Source of the DNA: Luteimonas panaciterrae
GTDB taxonomy: Bacteria; Pseudomonadota; Gammaproteobacteria; Xanthomonadales; Xanthomonadaceae
Direction of reading: 5' to 3'
NCBI RefSeq assembly: GCF_020511115.1
Contig: NZ_JAJAVH010000011.1
Coordinates: forward strand, 223,102 to 287,101
Length of the DNA stretch: 64,000 bases
Of this stretch, positions 17,103 through 26,649 are shown one piece after another. Position 1 is the stretch's first letter; each line of letters starts with the position of its first letter. The notes under the pieces are model-generated. The model made no database searches and was not told the origin of the DNA. It saw nothing but the letters and a program-made list of their open reading frames with translations. The translations under genes were made by a program, and so were the position numbers.

Positions 17103-18404
17103 ATGCAGGTCTCGGTCGAAAACACAGGCAATCTCGAACGCCGCATCACCTTTCGCGTGCCCACCGAACGCCTGGATACCCAGGTTGGCGGCCGTTTGCG
17201 CGAGATCGCGCGCACGGCGCGCATCAAGGGCTTCCGCCCCGGCAAGGTGCCGGCCAAGGTGATCGAGCAGCGCTTCGGTCAGCAGGTCCGCGCGGAAATC
17301 CTCGACGGCCTGCTGCGTGAAGGTCTTGATGAGGCCGTGCGCGACAACGCGCTGCGCCTGGCCGGTGCTCCGCGCATCGAGCCGAGCCCCGAGGCCGGCG
17401 AGAAGGAACTGGCCTACGTCGCCACCTTCGAGGTGGTGCCGGATTTCGGCGAGATCGACGTGGCCAAGCTGCAGGTGATCCGCAACACCTCGGACGTGAC
17501 CGAGGCCGACATCGACCGCATGATCGAGAACCTGCGCCTGCAGCGCCGCACCTGGAGCGCGGTCACCCGTGCCGCCCAGGCTGGTGACGCGGTCGACGTG
17601 GAAACCTGGTCGCAGATCGGCGATGAGCGCCTGCCGGCCGAGGGCGTGGAGCGTGGCGTCACCGTGATCGGCTCCGGCGGCATGTACCCGGACGTGGAGA
17701 ACGCGCTGGCCGGGCTGAAGAAGGACGAGGAAAAGACCGTCGATGTGACCTTCCCGGCCGACTGGCGCGTGCCGCAGCTGGCCGGCAAGACCGCGCAAGT
17801 GCATCTGAAGGCCGAGCAGGTCTCCGAGGCCGTGCTGCCCGAGGTCGACGCTGCCTTCATCAAGAGCTTCGGCGTGAAGAGCGGTGAGATCGACCAGTTC
17901 CGCGCCGATATCCGCACCAACCTGGAGCGCGAGCTGAAGGGCGCGCTGATGAACCGCCTGCGTCGCGAGGTCGGTGAGCAGCTGGTGGCGGCCTATGCGA
18001 GCGTCGAGATGCCGCCGAAGCTGGTCGAGAACGAGGCCCGTTCGATGCTGCAGCAGGACGTCGAGCAGGCCCGCCGCCGCGGCCAGCAGGTCGAACTGCC
18101 GGAAGATGCCCACACCCCCTACCTCGATGCCGCCCGCAAGCGCGTCCTGGTCGGCCTGCTGGTGGGCGAGGTCGCCCGCCGCAACGAACTGCGCCTGGAC
18201 CCCAAGCGTGTGAATGAGACGATGCGCCTGATCGCTTCGACCTACGAGGAGCCGGATCAGGTCATTGAGTTGTACCGCAACGATCCCCAATTGATGTCGG
18301 GACTGCAGAACCGTGTTATGGAAGAGCAGGTGATCGATTGGATCGCCGAGCGCGCCCAGCACACCGAACAACCGCTCACGTTCCAGGAAGCGATCCAGAA
18401 CTGA
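17103..18404 (+). CDS. tig: Trigger factor
   Basis: From ATG 17103, preceded by AGGAG, the protein has 433 residues. The ribosome-binding signature is at the start: the GFRPGKVP loop in [19 protein letters not shown] at about residues 43-61. The peptidyl-prolyl isomerase domain follows (about 150-245) and then the C-terminal chaperone arms. It binds nascent chains at ribosomal protein L23 and has prolyl isomerase activity. It heads the tig-clpP-clpX block, the usual bacterial order. The frame open to 17049 is upstream leader sequence. Confidence 0.97.
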   Translation: MQVSVENTGNLERRITFRVPTERLDTQVGGRLREIARTARIKGFRPGKVPAKVIEQRFGQQVRAEILDGLLREGLDEAVRDNALRLAGAPRIEPSPEAGEKELAYVATFEVVPDFGEIDVAKLQVIRNTSDVTEADIDRMIENLRLQRRTWSAVTRAAQAGDAVDVETWSQIGDERLPAEGVERGVTVIGSGGMYPDVENALAGLKKDEEKTVDVTFPADWRVPQLAGKTAQVHLKAEQVSEAVLPEVDAAFIKSFGVKSGEIDQFRADIRTNLERELKGALMNRLRREVGEQLVAAYASVEMPPKLVENEARSMLQQDVEQARRRGQQVELPEDAHTPYLDAARKRVLVGLLVGEVARRNELRLDPKRVNETMRLIASTYEEPDQVIELYRNDPQLMSGLQNRVMEEQVIDWIAERAQHTEQPLTFQEAIQN

Positions 18405-18448
18405 GGCGGGTCCTGCGGGCCCCAGACCTTCAATCAGCAGGTAGAAAG

Positions 18449-19069
18449 ATGGAAACCAAAGCTCTGAACCTCGTCCCGATGGTGGTTGAACAGACCAGCC
18501 GCGGCGAGCGTGCCTACGACATCTATTCGCGTCTGCTGAAGGAACGTGTGATCTTCCTGGTCGGCGGCATCGACGACCACGTCGCCAACGTGATCGTGGC
18601 GCAGATGCTGTTCCTGGAAGCCGAGAATCCGGAAAAGGACATCAGCCTGTACATCAACTCGCCGGGCGGCGTCGTCACCTCCGGCATGGCGATCTACGAC
18701 ACCATGCAGTTCATCAAGCCGGACGTGAGCACGATCTGCGTTGGCCAGGCGGCCAGCATGGGCGCCGTGCTGCTGGCGGCCGGCGCACCAGGCAAGCGCT
18801 ACGCGCTGCCGAACTCGCGGGTGATGATCCATCAGCCGCTCGGCGGCGCCCAGGGCCAGGCGACCGACATCGACATCCAGGCGCGCGAGATCCTGGCCAT
18901 GCGCCAGCGCCTGAACGAGATCCTGGCCAAGCACACCGGCCAGCCGATCGAAACCATCGCCCGCGATACCGACCGCGACAACTTCAAGAGCGCCGAGGCC
19001 GCGAAGGAATACGGCCTGGTCGATCAGGTGCTCGAACGGCGCCCGGAAGAATCGATCCAGCCGGCGTGA
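18449..19069 (+). CDS. clpP: ATP-dependent Clp protease, proteolytic subunit
   Basis: From ATG 18449 (AGGT ahead) the protein has 206 residues. It shows the serine protease triad context: [13 protein letters not shown] (catalytic Ser), [13 protein letters not shown] (catalytic His) and an Asp in [24 protein letters not shown] is the oxyanion-hole strand. Tetradecamers of ClpP degrade proteins unfolded by ClpX or ClpA. It lies 44 bases after tig. The open frame from 18338 overlaps tig and has no ClpP propeptide character. Confidence 0.97.
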   Translation: METKALNLVPMVVEQTSRGERAYDIYSRLLKERVIFLVGGIDDHVANVIVAQMLFLEAENPEKDISLYINSPGGVVTSGMAIYDTMQFIKPDVSTICVGQAASMGAVLLAAGAPGKRYALPNSRVMIHQPLGGAQGQATDIDIQAREILAMRQRLNEILAKHTGQPIETIARDTDRDNFKSAEAAKEYGLVDQVLERRPEESIQPA

Positions 19070-19234
19070 GCTGGTGTGATTGGCAGGATCAGGCAAGCGA
19101 GTCGGCCAAAAACAATGCAGAATCAGTTATTTGGCGGCTACGGCCGCTCTGATTCCGATCCCCGCATGCGCGTTGCGCAGCATGGTATTCTCGGGTCGTA
19201 GTCCTATGACCCCGCATCACAGATTGGCGAAAGC

Positions 19235-20524
19235 ATGAGCGAAGACAGACCCGGCCGTTCCGGCGGCGACAGCAACAAGATTCTGTATTGCTCGTTCTGC
19301 GGGAAAAGCCAGCACGAGGTCCGCAAACTGATCGCGGGCCCGAGTGTGTTCATCTGCGACGAATGCGTCGAGTTGTGCAACGACATCATTCGCGAGGAAC
19401 TCGAGGAAAAGGCCCAGTCGGCACGCAGCAGCCTGCCCAAGCCGAAGGAAATCCTCGAGGTTCTCGACCAGTACGTGATCGGGCAGCAGCGCGCCAAGCG
19501 CACGCTCGCCGTGGCGGTGTACAACCATTACAAGCGCATCGAGAGCCGGCAGAAGAACGACGATGTCGAACTGGCGAAGTCGAACATCCTGCTGGTCGGT
19601 CCGACCGGTTCGGGCAAGACCTTGCTCGCCGAAACGCTGGCGCGCCTGCTCAACGTTCCCTTCACGATGGCCGACGCCACCACGCTGACCGAAGCCGGTT
19701 ACGTGGGCGAGGACGTCGAGAACATCATCCAGAAGCTGTTGCAGAAATGCGACTACGACGTCGAGAAGGCGCAGGCCGGCATCGTCTATATCGATGAGAT
19801 CGACAAGATTTCGCGCAAGAGCGAAAACCCGTCGATCACTCGCGACGTGTCCGGCGAAGGCGTGCAGCAGGCGCTGCTGAAGCTGATCGAAGGCACCATC
19901 GCCAGCGTGCCGCCGCAGGGCGGACGCAAGCATCCGCAGCAGGAATTCCTGCAGGTGGACACGCGCAACATCCTCTTCATCGTCGGTGGCGCGTTCGCCG
20001 GTCTGGACAAGATCATCCAGCAGCGCAGCACCGAGGCCGGCGGGATTGGCTTCGGCGCGAAGATCAAGAGCTCCGAGCGCAAGACCGAGGTCGGCAAGGT
20101 GCTGGCCGATGTCGAGCCGGAAGATCTGATCAAGTTCGGCCTGATCCCCGAGTTCGTCGGCCGCCTGCCGGTGGTCGCCACGCTCGAGGAGCTGGACGAA
20201 GCCGCGCTGGTGAAGATCCTCACCGAGCCGAAGAACGCGATCAGCAAGCAGTTCAAGAAGCTGTTCGAGATGGAAGGCGTGGAACTGGAGTTCCGCCCCG
20301 ACGCACTCGCCGCGATCGCGCGCAAGGCGCTCAAGCGCAAGACCGGCGCGCGTGGTCTGCGCACCATCGTCGAGTCGGTGCTGCTGGATACGATGTACGA
20401 CCTGCCGTCGCTGGAGAACGTCAGCAAGGTGGTGGTCGACGAATCGGTGATCGAACACAAGTCCGATCCGTATCTGATCTACCAGAACACGCCGGTCCAG
20501 CCCAAGGTCGCTTCGGCCGAGTAA
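19235..20524 (+). CDS. clpX: ATP-dependent Clp protease ATP-binding subunit ClpX
   Basis: A 429-residue AAA+ unfoldase. The N-terminal zinc-binding domain has four cysteines in [11 protein letters not shown] and [10 protein letters not shown] (about 13-45). Walker A is [15 protein letters not shown] near 125, Walker [11 protein letters not shown], the pore loop GYVGEDVE, and the RKH-type loop precedes sensor 2 ([14 protein letters not shown]). It unfolds ssrA-tagged and regulatory substrates into ClpP. It is separated from clpP by 165 bases, so a promoter of its own is possible. Confidence 0.97.
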   Translation: MSEDRPGRSGGDSNKILYCSFCGKSQHEVRKLIAGPSVFICDECVELCNDIIREELEEKAQSARSSLPKPKEILEVLDQYVIGQQRAKRTLAVAVYNHYKRIESRQKNDDVELAKSNILLVGPTGSGKTLLAETLARLLNVPFTMADATTLTEAGYVGEDVENIIQKLLQKCDYDVEKAQAGIVYIDEIDKISRKSENPSITRDVSGEGVQQALLKLIEGTIASVPPQGGRKHPQQEFLQVDTRNILFIVGGAFAGLDKIIQQRSTEAGGIGFGAKIKSSERKTEVGKVLADVEPEDLIKFGLIPEFVGRLPVVATLEELDEAALVKILTEPKNAISKQFKKLFEMEGVELEFRPDALAAIARKALKRKTGARGLRTIVESVLLDTMYDLPSLENVSKVVVDESVIEHKSDPYLIYQNTPVQPKVASAE

Positions 20525-20544
20525 AGGTCGTTTCTACGGTATCC

Positions 20545-20569
20545 CCGGTGCGCCGTTCTGGCGCGCCGG
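20545..20569 (+). terminator. GC hairpin after clpX
   Basis: CCGGTGCGCC at 20545-20554 pairs with GGCGCGCCGG at 20560-20569 (one G-T pair) around a five-base loop. No U-run follows, so termination would be weak or factor-assisted. The position 20 bases past the clpX stop fits an operon end. Confidence 0.5.
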
Positions 20570-20667
20570 TTCGCGTTCCTCGTCGTGCACGAGCCGCATT
20601 CTTCTAGTCCCGCGTTACGGCCAAAGAATGGCTGGCGCGATGCCTGTCACTATCTGAAGGTCGTCTG

Positions 20668-20850
20668 GCGGCGCCGGACGGCAACGTCTGCAGCCTGCAC
20701 AACCGCAGCGGCGGCAGCGCCGACAACATCAACAAGACCTCTACCGTGAACGCTTCGTCGGAAGCCGCCAACGGCACCTGGAAGCTGCGCGTCAACGACA
20801 ACGCATCGCCGGACGTCGACAGGATCGACAAGTGGAGTCTGCAGTTCTAG
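20668..20850 (+). pseudogene. Remnant of a P/Homo B domain (kexin-like protease C-terminus)
   Basis: The frame ending at TAG 20848 reads LAAPDGNVCSLHNRSGG, then DNINKTSTVNASSEA, NGTWKLRVNDNASPD and finally IDKWSLQF before the stop. This is the end of the proprotein convertase P domain seen in secreted S8 proteases. The frame is open only from 20611, has no start codon and lacks the protease domain and the first half of the P domain, so it is a scrap of a deleted gene. A kexin-like protease begins at 63,803 in this window, so the family exists in this genome. The surrounding 20,570-21,160 shows no other gene. Confidence 0.75.
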
Positions 20851-21167
20851 CGGAATACGCGGCCGTTCCGGTCTTCGACCGGACGGCCGGGTGAACCACA
20901 TGCGTGGCCAGGCATCGGCCGCGATGAGATGCGGGTTTCATGCCGAAGTCCGGCAAAGGCGGCTGTTCGAGCGCAGGGCAGTGGCCTGTTTCATCGACAT
21001 CCTTTGGATGATTTCGCGGTCTGCCGTCCTGCCACGGCGACATCTTTTTTTAGACGCGAACGCGCAACGGAATTTCGTCCACGGCGCAGTCGTGTCGTGC
21101 GCGAGGCCTTTTAAGCCCGTGAGAAGCACTCCAACTGCGCAATAACCAAATTTTCACTATCGGCCTG

Positions 21168-21195
21168 TTTTTATGTGAGAGTCGTCACATAAAAA
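21168..21195. promoter_or_regulatory. Perfect CRP/Clp-type operator palindrome
   Basis: The core TGTGA-GAGTCG-TCACA (21174-21189) matches the CRP consensus exactly, inside a longer perfect inverted repeat with 11-base arms (TTTTTATGTGA / TCACATAAAAA). In Xanthomonads the CRP homologue Clp binds this same sequence and controls secreted enzymes. The centre is 108 bases before the start of the copper oxidase gene, so activation of that gene is the natural reading. Confidence 0.75.
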
Positions 21196-21289
21196 GCATG
21201 ATAAACGACGCAAATCGGTGGGCAGGGGGGCGCCATGCGTGGCTGCTTGCGTGATCGACATCACCGTTCCCACAAAGCAGACCGAGACA

Positions 21290-22972
21290 ATGAAACCGAC
21301 GCTTCACCGCAGCCGCCGCCACGGGCTGGCGCTTGGCACATTGACGATTGGCGTGCTGGCGATCGCAGCTTACGCGGCCAGCAACGATCCTTCCTTCGAG
21401 CTTTCTCCCACTTCCGACAAACCGCCGCCGTTCGACGCCAACGGACACGACAACAGCTTCCTCGCCGCCGTGCAGGTGCCGCCTGACGTCAACAAGGTCG
21501 TGCGCGGCGAGGCCCTGCCGCCGAGATTGCTCGATCTCGCGCGAAAGGGCGGCGCCTCGAGCGCCGTTCCGGACACCGGCGATCCAGTCAAAGGCACTTT
21601 CTCGCCCGTTCTCGACTGGCCGCTGATCGGCATCCACGCCGTGCTGACGCCGGAGGGACGCGTGCTGAGCTACGGCAGCGATGCCAATGGCACGCAGACT
21701 GGTTTGTTCGTCTACGACGTCTGGGACCCGGAACTCGGCCTGGACGCGGCATCGCATCAACTGCTGCCTAACACCACCAACGTCGACATCTTCTGTAGCG
21801 CGCAATTGCTGCTGCCCAGTGGCGACGTCGAGATCTACGGCGGCGACGTCACCGTCAGCGGCCGTTCGACCAACGCGCCGAATGCGGACGTCACGCTGTA
21901 CCGGCCGATCGACGACAGTCTGACGCGTGCCGGCACGATGAACCGCGAACGCTGGTACGCCACCGCGACCACGCTGCCCAACGGCGAGGTCTACATCCAG
22001 GGCGGCACCGGTGGCGCCGACTACCCGGAAGTGCGTGGCACCGACGGAAGGTTCCGTCTGCTGACGGGCGCGCCGACCGGCAATCTGGCCAGCGGCTATC
22101 CGCGCAACTTCGTCAACAAGGACGGCAAGATCTTCGGCATCGCCAACAAAGCGATGTACGAAGTCGATCCGAACGGTGCAGGAACGATCACCGCGCGCGG
22201 CTCGTTCCCTACCGACAACATCGGCGGCACATCCTCGGCGGTGATGTTCGCGCCCGATCGCATCCTGCAGGTCGGCGGTGGCATCGATCGCATGGCGGCC
22301 AGCCGCAACGCCAGCCTGATCGACATCGGCACGGGCCTGCCGAAGGTGACCGCGTTGCCGCCGATGCAGTACGCCCGGCACTGGGGCAACGCCACGGTGA
22401 TGCCCGACGGCCGCGTGTTCGTCTCGGGCGGCAGCGCGGTGAACAATGTCGACGACCACGTCGCCTACACCAGCGAGATCTACGACCCGCGCAACAACAC
22501 CTGGACGCTCGGCGCCACCGCCAAGCAGATGCGGCTCTACCATTCCACATCGTTGCTGCTGCCGGACGCCACCATCCTCACCATGGGCGGCGGCGCGCCG
22601 GGGCCGCAGCGCAATCTCAATGCCGAGATCTACTACCCGCCGTACCTGTTCGACGCGCAGGGCAGGCGGGCGCAGCGGCCGACGATCCTGTCGGCGCCGA
22701 TGACGGTGAGCGTCGGCCAGCAGATCGTCGTCGGCACGCCGCAGGCGCGATCCATCGGCCGCGTTGCGCTGATCAAGGCCGGCTCGGTGACGCACTCCTT
22801 CGACATGGACCAGCGTTTCCTGGAACTCCCGTTCTCGGTCTTCCCTGGGACGCTGAAGGTGAATTTCCCCGCCCAGGCCTACCAGACGCCGCCCGGCTTC
22901 TATTTGCTGTTCGTGATCGACAAGAAAGGCGTACCGTCCAAGGCGGCGATGCTACGGATCAATCCGCAATGA
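21290..22972 (+). CDS. Exported copper radical oxidase (galactose/glyoxal oxidase-like, AA5)
   Basis: From ATG 21290 the protein has 560 residues. An N-terminal membrane or signal segment (GLALGTLTIGVLAIAAYAAS) precedes a seven-bladed kelch propeller and a C-terminal DUF1929 domain. All active-site positions of galactose oxidase are recognisable: Cys169 in DIFCSAQL (thioether partner), Tyr223 in RWYATATTL (radical tyrosine), Tyr417-His418 in RLYHSTSLL and His502 in VTHSFDMDQR. Such enzymes oxidise alcohols or aldehydes and release hydrogen peroxide outside the cell. The substrate cannot be inferred. It sits alone between clpX and lon and downstream of a perfect CRP-type site. Confidence 0.88.
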   Translation: MKPTLHRSRRHGLALGTLTIGVLAIAAYAASNDPSFELSPTSDKPPPFDANGHDNSFLAAVQVPPDVNKVVRGEALPPRLLDLARKGGASSAVPDTGDPVKGTFSPVLDWPLIGIHAVLTPEGRVLSYGSDANGTQTGLFVYDVWDPELGLDAASHQLLPNTTNVDIFCSAQLLLPSGDVEIYGGDVTVSGRSTNAPNADVTLYRPIDDSLTRAGTMNRERWYATATTLPNGEVYIQGGTGGADYPEVRGTDGRFRLLTGAPTGNLASGYPRNFVNKDGKIFGIANKAMYEVDPNGAGTITARGSFPTDNIGGTSSAVMFAPDRILQVGGGIDRMAASRNASLIDIGTGLPKVTALPPMQYARHWGNATVMPDGRVFVSGGSAVNNVDDHVAYTSEIYDPRNNTWTLGATAKQMRLYHSTSLLLPDATILTMGGGAPGPQRNLNAEIYYPPYLFDAQGRRAQRPTILSAPMTVSVGQQIVVGTPQARSIGRVALIKAGSVTHSFDMDQRFLELPFSVFPGTLKVNFPAQAYQTPPGFYLLFVIDKKGVPSKAAMLRINPQ

Positions 22973-23060
22973 GCGGACCGTCCGCGGCTGGGACGGCCGG
23001 GTTCGTCCCGGCGGCGGAAAGGTCTGTCCGAGCCGTCTAAGATATTGATCCGAAAGGAGT

Positions 23061-23086
23061 CCTGTCATCCTGCCAAGGATGACAGG
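23061..23086. terminator. Perfect 11-pair hairpin between the oxidase gene and lon
   Basis: CCTGTCATCCT at 23061-23071 and AGGATGACAGG at 23076-23086 enclose a GCCA loop. There is no T-run. It may end the oxidase transcript; it lies just upstream of the proposed lon promoter. Confidence 0.5.
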
Positions 23087-23095
23087 GTTCCCGCG

Positions 23096-23124
23096 CTTGC
23101 ATCGTCCCGGCCGGGGCCCCATAA
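23096..23124 (+). promoter_or_regulatory. Candidate sigma-32 heat-shock promoter of lon
   Basis: CTTGCAT at 23096-23102 and CCCCATAA at 23117-23124 are 14 bases apart. The sigma-32 consensus is CTTGAA, 13-15 bases, CCCCATNT. It lies about 50 bases before the lon start. lon is a classical heat-shock gene, so the match is expected; the assignment rests on pattern only. Confidence 0.55.
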
Positions 23125-23175
23125 CACGGCCATGGCGGCCGGATTGGCCGCCCGCTGTCTTCCTTCGGAGCCCCC

Positions 23176-25644
23176 ATGACACACCCCACCGAACACGAAA
23201 CGCTCGAACTGCCGGTGTTGCCGCTGCGCGACGTCGTCGTGTTCCCGCATATGGTGATCCCGCTGTTCGTCGGCCGCGACAAGTCGATCCATGCGCTCGA
23301 TCAGGCGATGGAATCCGACAAGCGCATCCTGCTGGTCGCGCAGAAATCGGCCGAGGTCGACGACCCCGGCGCCGAGGACCTGTATGCGATCGGCACGCTG
23401 GCGCAGGTGCTGCAATTGCTGAAGCTGCCCGACGGCACCATCAAGGTGCTGGTGGAAGGCGTGGCGCGCGCGCGCGTGGACAAAGTCGTCTCGCGCAACG
23501 GTTCGCTCACCGGCACCGGCGTGGTCATCGATTCCACCGACACCCGCGAAACCCGCGAGGTGGAAGCGGTGGCGCGTTCGCTGATGTCGCTGTTCGAACA
23601 GTACGTCAAGACCAATCGCAAGCTGCCGCCGGAACTGCTGCAGACGCTCTCCGGCATTGACGAACCCGGCCGCCTGGCCGACACCATCGCCGCGCATCTG
23701 GGTGTGCGCCTGGCCGACAAGCAGCGCCTGCTGGAAACCATCGAGACCGCTGATCGCCTCGAGCTGCTGGTCGGCTTCGTCGACGGCGAGATCGACGTGC
23801 AGCAGATGGAGAAGCGCATCCGCGGCCGCGTCAAATCGCAGATGGAGAAGTCGCAGCGCGAGTACTACCTCAACGAACAGATGAAGGCGATCCAGAAGGA
23901 ACTGGGCGAGATCGACGACGCGCCCAACGACCTCGACGAGATCGCGCGCAAGATCGCCGAGAGCGGCATGCCGAAGCCGGTCGAGGCCAAGGCCAAGGCC
24001 GAGTTCAACAAGCTCAAGCAGATGTCGCCGATGTCGGCCGAGGCCGCGGTGGTGCGCAACTATCTTGACTGGCTGCTCGGCGTGCCGTGGAAGAAGCGCA
24101 GCAAGGTCCGCAAGGATCTGAAGGCCGCGCAGGACGTGCTCGATGCCGATCATTACGGCCTGGAGAAAGTGAAGGAGCGCATCCTCGAATATCTCGCCGT
24201 GCAGACGCGCGTGAAGCAGATGAAGGGCGCGATCCTGTGCCTGGTCGGTCCGCCCGGCGTCGGCAAGACCTCGCTCGGCCAGTCGATCGCCAAGGCGACC
24301 AACCGCAAGTTCGTGCGCATGTCGCTCGGCGGTGTACGCGACGAGGCCGAGATCCGTGGCCATCGCCGCACCTACGTCGGTTCGATGCCGGGTCGCATCG
24401 TGCAGAACCTCAACAAGGCCGGCAGCAAGAACCCGCTGTTCGTGCTCGACGAAATCGACAAGATGTCGATGGACTTCCGCGGCGATCCGTCCTCGGCATT
24501 GCTCGAAGTGCTCGATCCCGAGCAGAACAACGCCTTCAACGACCATTACCTCGAAGTCGATCTCGACCTGTCCGAAGTGATGTTCGTGGCGACGTCGAAC
24601 TCGCTGAACATTCCTGGCCCGCTGCTCGACCGCATGGAGGTCATCCGCATCCCCGGTTACACCGAGGACGAGAAGATCAACATCGCCACGCGCTATCTCG
24701 TGCCGAAGCAGATGAAGGCGAACGGCCTCAAGGCCGAGGAACTGAAGATCGCCGACGGCGCGATCCAGGACATCGTGCGCTACTACACGCGTGAATCCGG
24801 CGTGCGCAACCTGGAACGCGAGATCGCCAAGATCTGCCGCAAGGTGGTCAAGGAAATCGCACTGGCCGGTCCGCAACCGGCGGGCGCGAAGGCGAAGAAG
24901 GCCAAGGGCGGCGTCAGCGTCTCGTCGAAGAATCTCGAGAAGTATCTCGGTGTGCAGCGCTACGACTTCGGTCGCGCCGAACAGGAAAACGAAATCGGTC
25001 TGGTCACCGGCTTGGCCTGGACCGAGGTCGGCGGCGATCTGCTGCAGATCGAATCCACGCTCGTGCCCGGCAAGGGTCAGCTGATCCTCACTGGCCAGCT
25101 CGGCGACGTGATGAAGGAATCCGCATCGGCCGCGCTGTCGGTGGTGCGCGCACGTGCCGAACGCCTCGGCATCGAGCTGGATTTCCTGCAGAAGTTCGAC
25201 GTGCACGTGCACGTGCCAGACGGTGCCACGCCGAAGGATGGCCCGAGCGCGGGCACCGCGATGGCGACTTCGCTGGTTTCGGTGCTGACCAAGATTCCGG
25301 TGCGCGCCGATGTGGCGATGACCGGTGAAATCACCTTGCGCGGCAAGGTCACGGCGATCGGTGGCCTGAAGGAAAAGCTGCTGGCTGCAATGCGCGGCGG
25401 CATCCGCACCGTGATCATTCCGGAAGAAAACCGCAAGGATCTGGCCGATATTCCGAAGACCGTCACCCAGACGATGAAGATCGTGCCCGTGAAGTGGATC
25501 GACGAAGTACTCGATCTCGCGCTGGAACGTCCGCTGACGCCGAACGCGGTTGCAGGTGACGTGAAGGAGCAGGTGAAAGAGCAGGTGAAGAAAATCCCAC
25601 GCGTCCCGCGCAAGCCATCCGCCCCCGCGGATGTCAAGCATTGA
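23176..25644 (+). CDS. lon: ATP-dependent protease Lon
   Basis: An 822-residue LonA protease. The N-terminal substrate domain starts [20 protein letters not shown]. The AAA+ domain has Walker [16 protein letters not shown] near residue 358 and Walker [12 protein letters not shown]. The protease domain has catalytic Ser in [15 protein letters not shown] and Lys in [15 protein letters not shown]. The C-terminal tail is extended and basic ([14 protein letters not shown]). Lon removes misfolded and short-lived regulatory proteins in the cytoplasm. It is followed by a strong terminator and then hupB, the usual order. Confidence 0.97.
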   Translation: MTHPTEHETLELPVLPLRDVVVFPHMVIPLFVGRDKSIHALDQAMESDKRILLVAQKSAEVDDPGAEDLYAIGTLAQVLQLLKLPDGTIKVLVEGVARARVDKVVSRNGSLTGTGVVIDSTDTRETREVEAVARSLMSLFEQYVKTNRKLPPELLQTLSGIDEPGRLADTIAAHLGVRLADKQRLLETIETADRLELLVGFVDGEIDVQQMEKRIRGRVKSQMEKSQREYYLNEQMKAIQKELGEIDDAPNDLDEIARKIAESGMPKPVEAKAKAEFNKLKQMSPMSAEAAVVRNYLDWLLGVPWKKRSKVRKDLKAAQDVLDADHYGLEKVKERILEYLAVQTRVKQMKGAILCLVGPPGVGKTSLGQSIAKATNRKFVRMSLGGVRDEAEIRGHRRTYVGSMPGRIVQNLNKAGSKNPLFVLDEIDKMSMDFRGDPSSALLEVLDPEQNNAFNDHYLEVDLDLSEVMFVATSNSLNIPGPLLDRMEVIRIPGYTEDEKINIATRYLVPKQMKANGLKAEELKIADGAIQDIVRYYTRESGVRNLEREIAKICRKVVKEIALAGPQPAGAKAKKAKGGVSVSSKNLEKYLGVQRYDFGRAEQENEIGLVTGLAWTEVGGDLLQIESTLVPGKGQLILTGQLGDVMKESASAALSVVRARAERLGIELDFLQKFDVHVHVPDGATPKDGPSAGTAMATSLVSVLTKIPVRADVAMTGEITLRGKVTAIGGLKEKLLAAMRGGIRTVIIPEENRKDLADIPKTVTQTMKIVPVKWIDEVLDLALERPLTPNAVAGDVKEQVKEQVKKIPRVPRKPSAPADVKH

Positions 25645-25660
25645 CATTCACGCGTAATGC

Positions 25661-25695
25661 AAAACGCCTGAAATCCGCGAGATTTCAGGCGTTTT
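25661..25695 (+). terminator. Intrinsic terminator after lon
   Basis: AAAACGCCTGAAATC (25661-25675), loop CGCGA, GATTTCAGGCGTTTT (25681-25695), followed by further T residues: a 15-pair perfect stem 17 bases after the lon stop. Confidence 0.92.
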
Positions 25696-25875
25696 TTGTT
25701 GCCTGGGCTGTAGGGCGCTGGTATAACGGCGCGGTCGCGAAGTAGGCATGTCGTCACATACCTGCTCGCATCGTCGACGGGAACAGCCCGCGCATTGCTG
25801 CACAGGGGAATCCAGTCATGACATCCCGCGGGACATTCGTCCTGCCCACTTTTCGTAAATGGAGCTTTTATCCAA

Positions 25876-26148
25876 ATGAATAAGAACGATCTCGTTTCCC
25901 ATGTCGCCGAGAGTGCTGGCCTGTCCAAGGCCGATGCGGGCCGTGCGGTCGACGCCGTCCTCGACGGCATCGCCAGCACGCTCAAGGGCGGCGGCACGGT
26001 CAGCCTGACCGGTTTCGGCTCGTTCGACGTGCGCAGCCGCGCCGCGCGCACCGGTCTGAACCCGCAGACCAAGGAAAAGATCCAGATCCCCGCCTCCAAG
26101 GCCCCCGTCTTCAAGGCTGGCAAGGCGCTGAAGGATGCCGTAAACTAA
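25876..26148 (+). CDS. hupB: DNA-binding protein HU-beta
   Basis: A 90-residue nucleoid protein. MNKNDLVSHVAESAGLSKADAG forms the dimer helices. The beta-arm signature is GFGSFDVRSRAARTGLNPQTKEKIQIPASKAPVFKAGKALKDAV in two pieces (positions about 46-88), including the DNA-intercalating proline. HU dimers bend DNA and compact the chromosome. It is monocistronic after the lon terminator; GGAGCTTTTATCC precedes the start. Confidence 0.97.
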   Translation: MNKNDLVSHVAESAGLSKADAGRAVDAVLDGIASTLKGGGTVSLTGFGSFDVRSRAARTGLNPQTKEKIQIPASKAPVFKAGKALKDAVN

Positions 26149-26199
26149 TCGGCCCGCCACCGCCGCCTTGGCGACGGTATCGGGAGAATCCCGAATCGG

Positions 26200-26274
26200 G
26201 GGTGCTTAGCTCAGCGGTAGAGCGTCTCCTTTACACGGAGAGGGTCGGGGGTTCGAAACCCTCAGCACCCACCA
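26200..26274 (+). tRNA. tRNA-Val (TAC)
   Basis: Acceptor GGGTGCT/AGCACCC, anticodon loop TTTACAC (TAC), T-arm GGTTCGAAACC, encoded CCA, 75 bases. It lies 51 bases after hupB. Confidence 0.96.
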
Positions 26275-26416
26275 GGTAAATGCAGATCTTCTCTACGAGC
26301 CCGCGCGATCCAGCAACACGCGATGCGCGGACTCTTCCAAGGTGAAGCGATTCATTCTTGGATGCTGTACAATTTTCGGACACGGTTGTTTCAAACGTGC
26401 CTTGTTTCAAAAACGC

Positions 26417-26493
26417 GGAGTGGTAGTTCAGTCGGTTAGAATGCTGGCCTGTCACGCCGGAGGTCGCGGGTTCGAGTCCCGTCCACTCCGCCA
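26417..26493 (+). tRNA. tRNA-Asp (GTC)
   Basis: Acceptor GGAGTGG/CCACTCC, anticodon loop CTGTCAC (GTC), T-arm GGTTCGAGTCC, encoded CCA, 77 bases. A TACAAT -10-like hexamer lies about 43 bases upstream. Confidence 0.96.
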
Positions 26494-26503
26494 GTTATCC
26501 CGG

Positions 26504-26527
26504 AAGCCCCGCAGCGATGCGGGGCTT
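26504..26527 (+). terminator. Terminator after tRNA-Asp
   Basis: AAGCCCCGC (26504-26512), loop AGCGAT, GCGGGGCTT (26519-26527), followed by a T-rich stretch (TCGCTTTT). Confidence 0.85.
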
Positions 26528-26649
26528 TCGCTTTTCCGGGGCCCCGGTTCCGGAATGCCCGCGCTTCCCGCTACCGCCGCCCGAAAAGCGGGCTTTTCGC
26601 CTGAATATAGGTAAACTGCGCGGTCCGTCCCGACGCACGTGCGCTTCCG

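Noticed and set aside
23065..25647. An 860-residue open frame antisense to lon
   Set aside because: It mirrors the lon codons on the opposite strand, has low-complexity His/Arg/Leu-rich sequence and no domain. GC-rich coding DNA commonly leaves such open antisense frames; the same holds opposite ppiD, ppk1, tig, clpX and icd.
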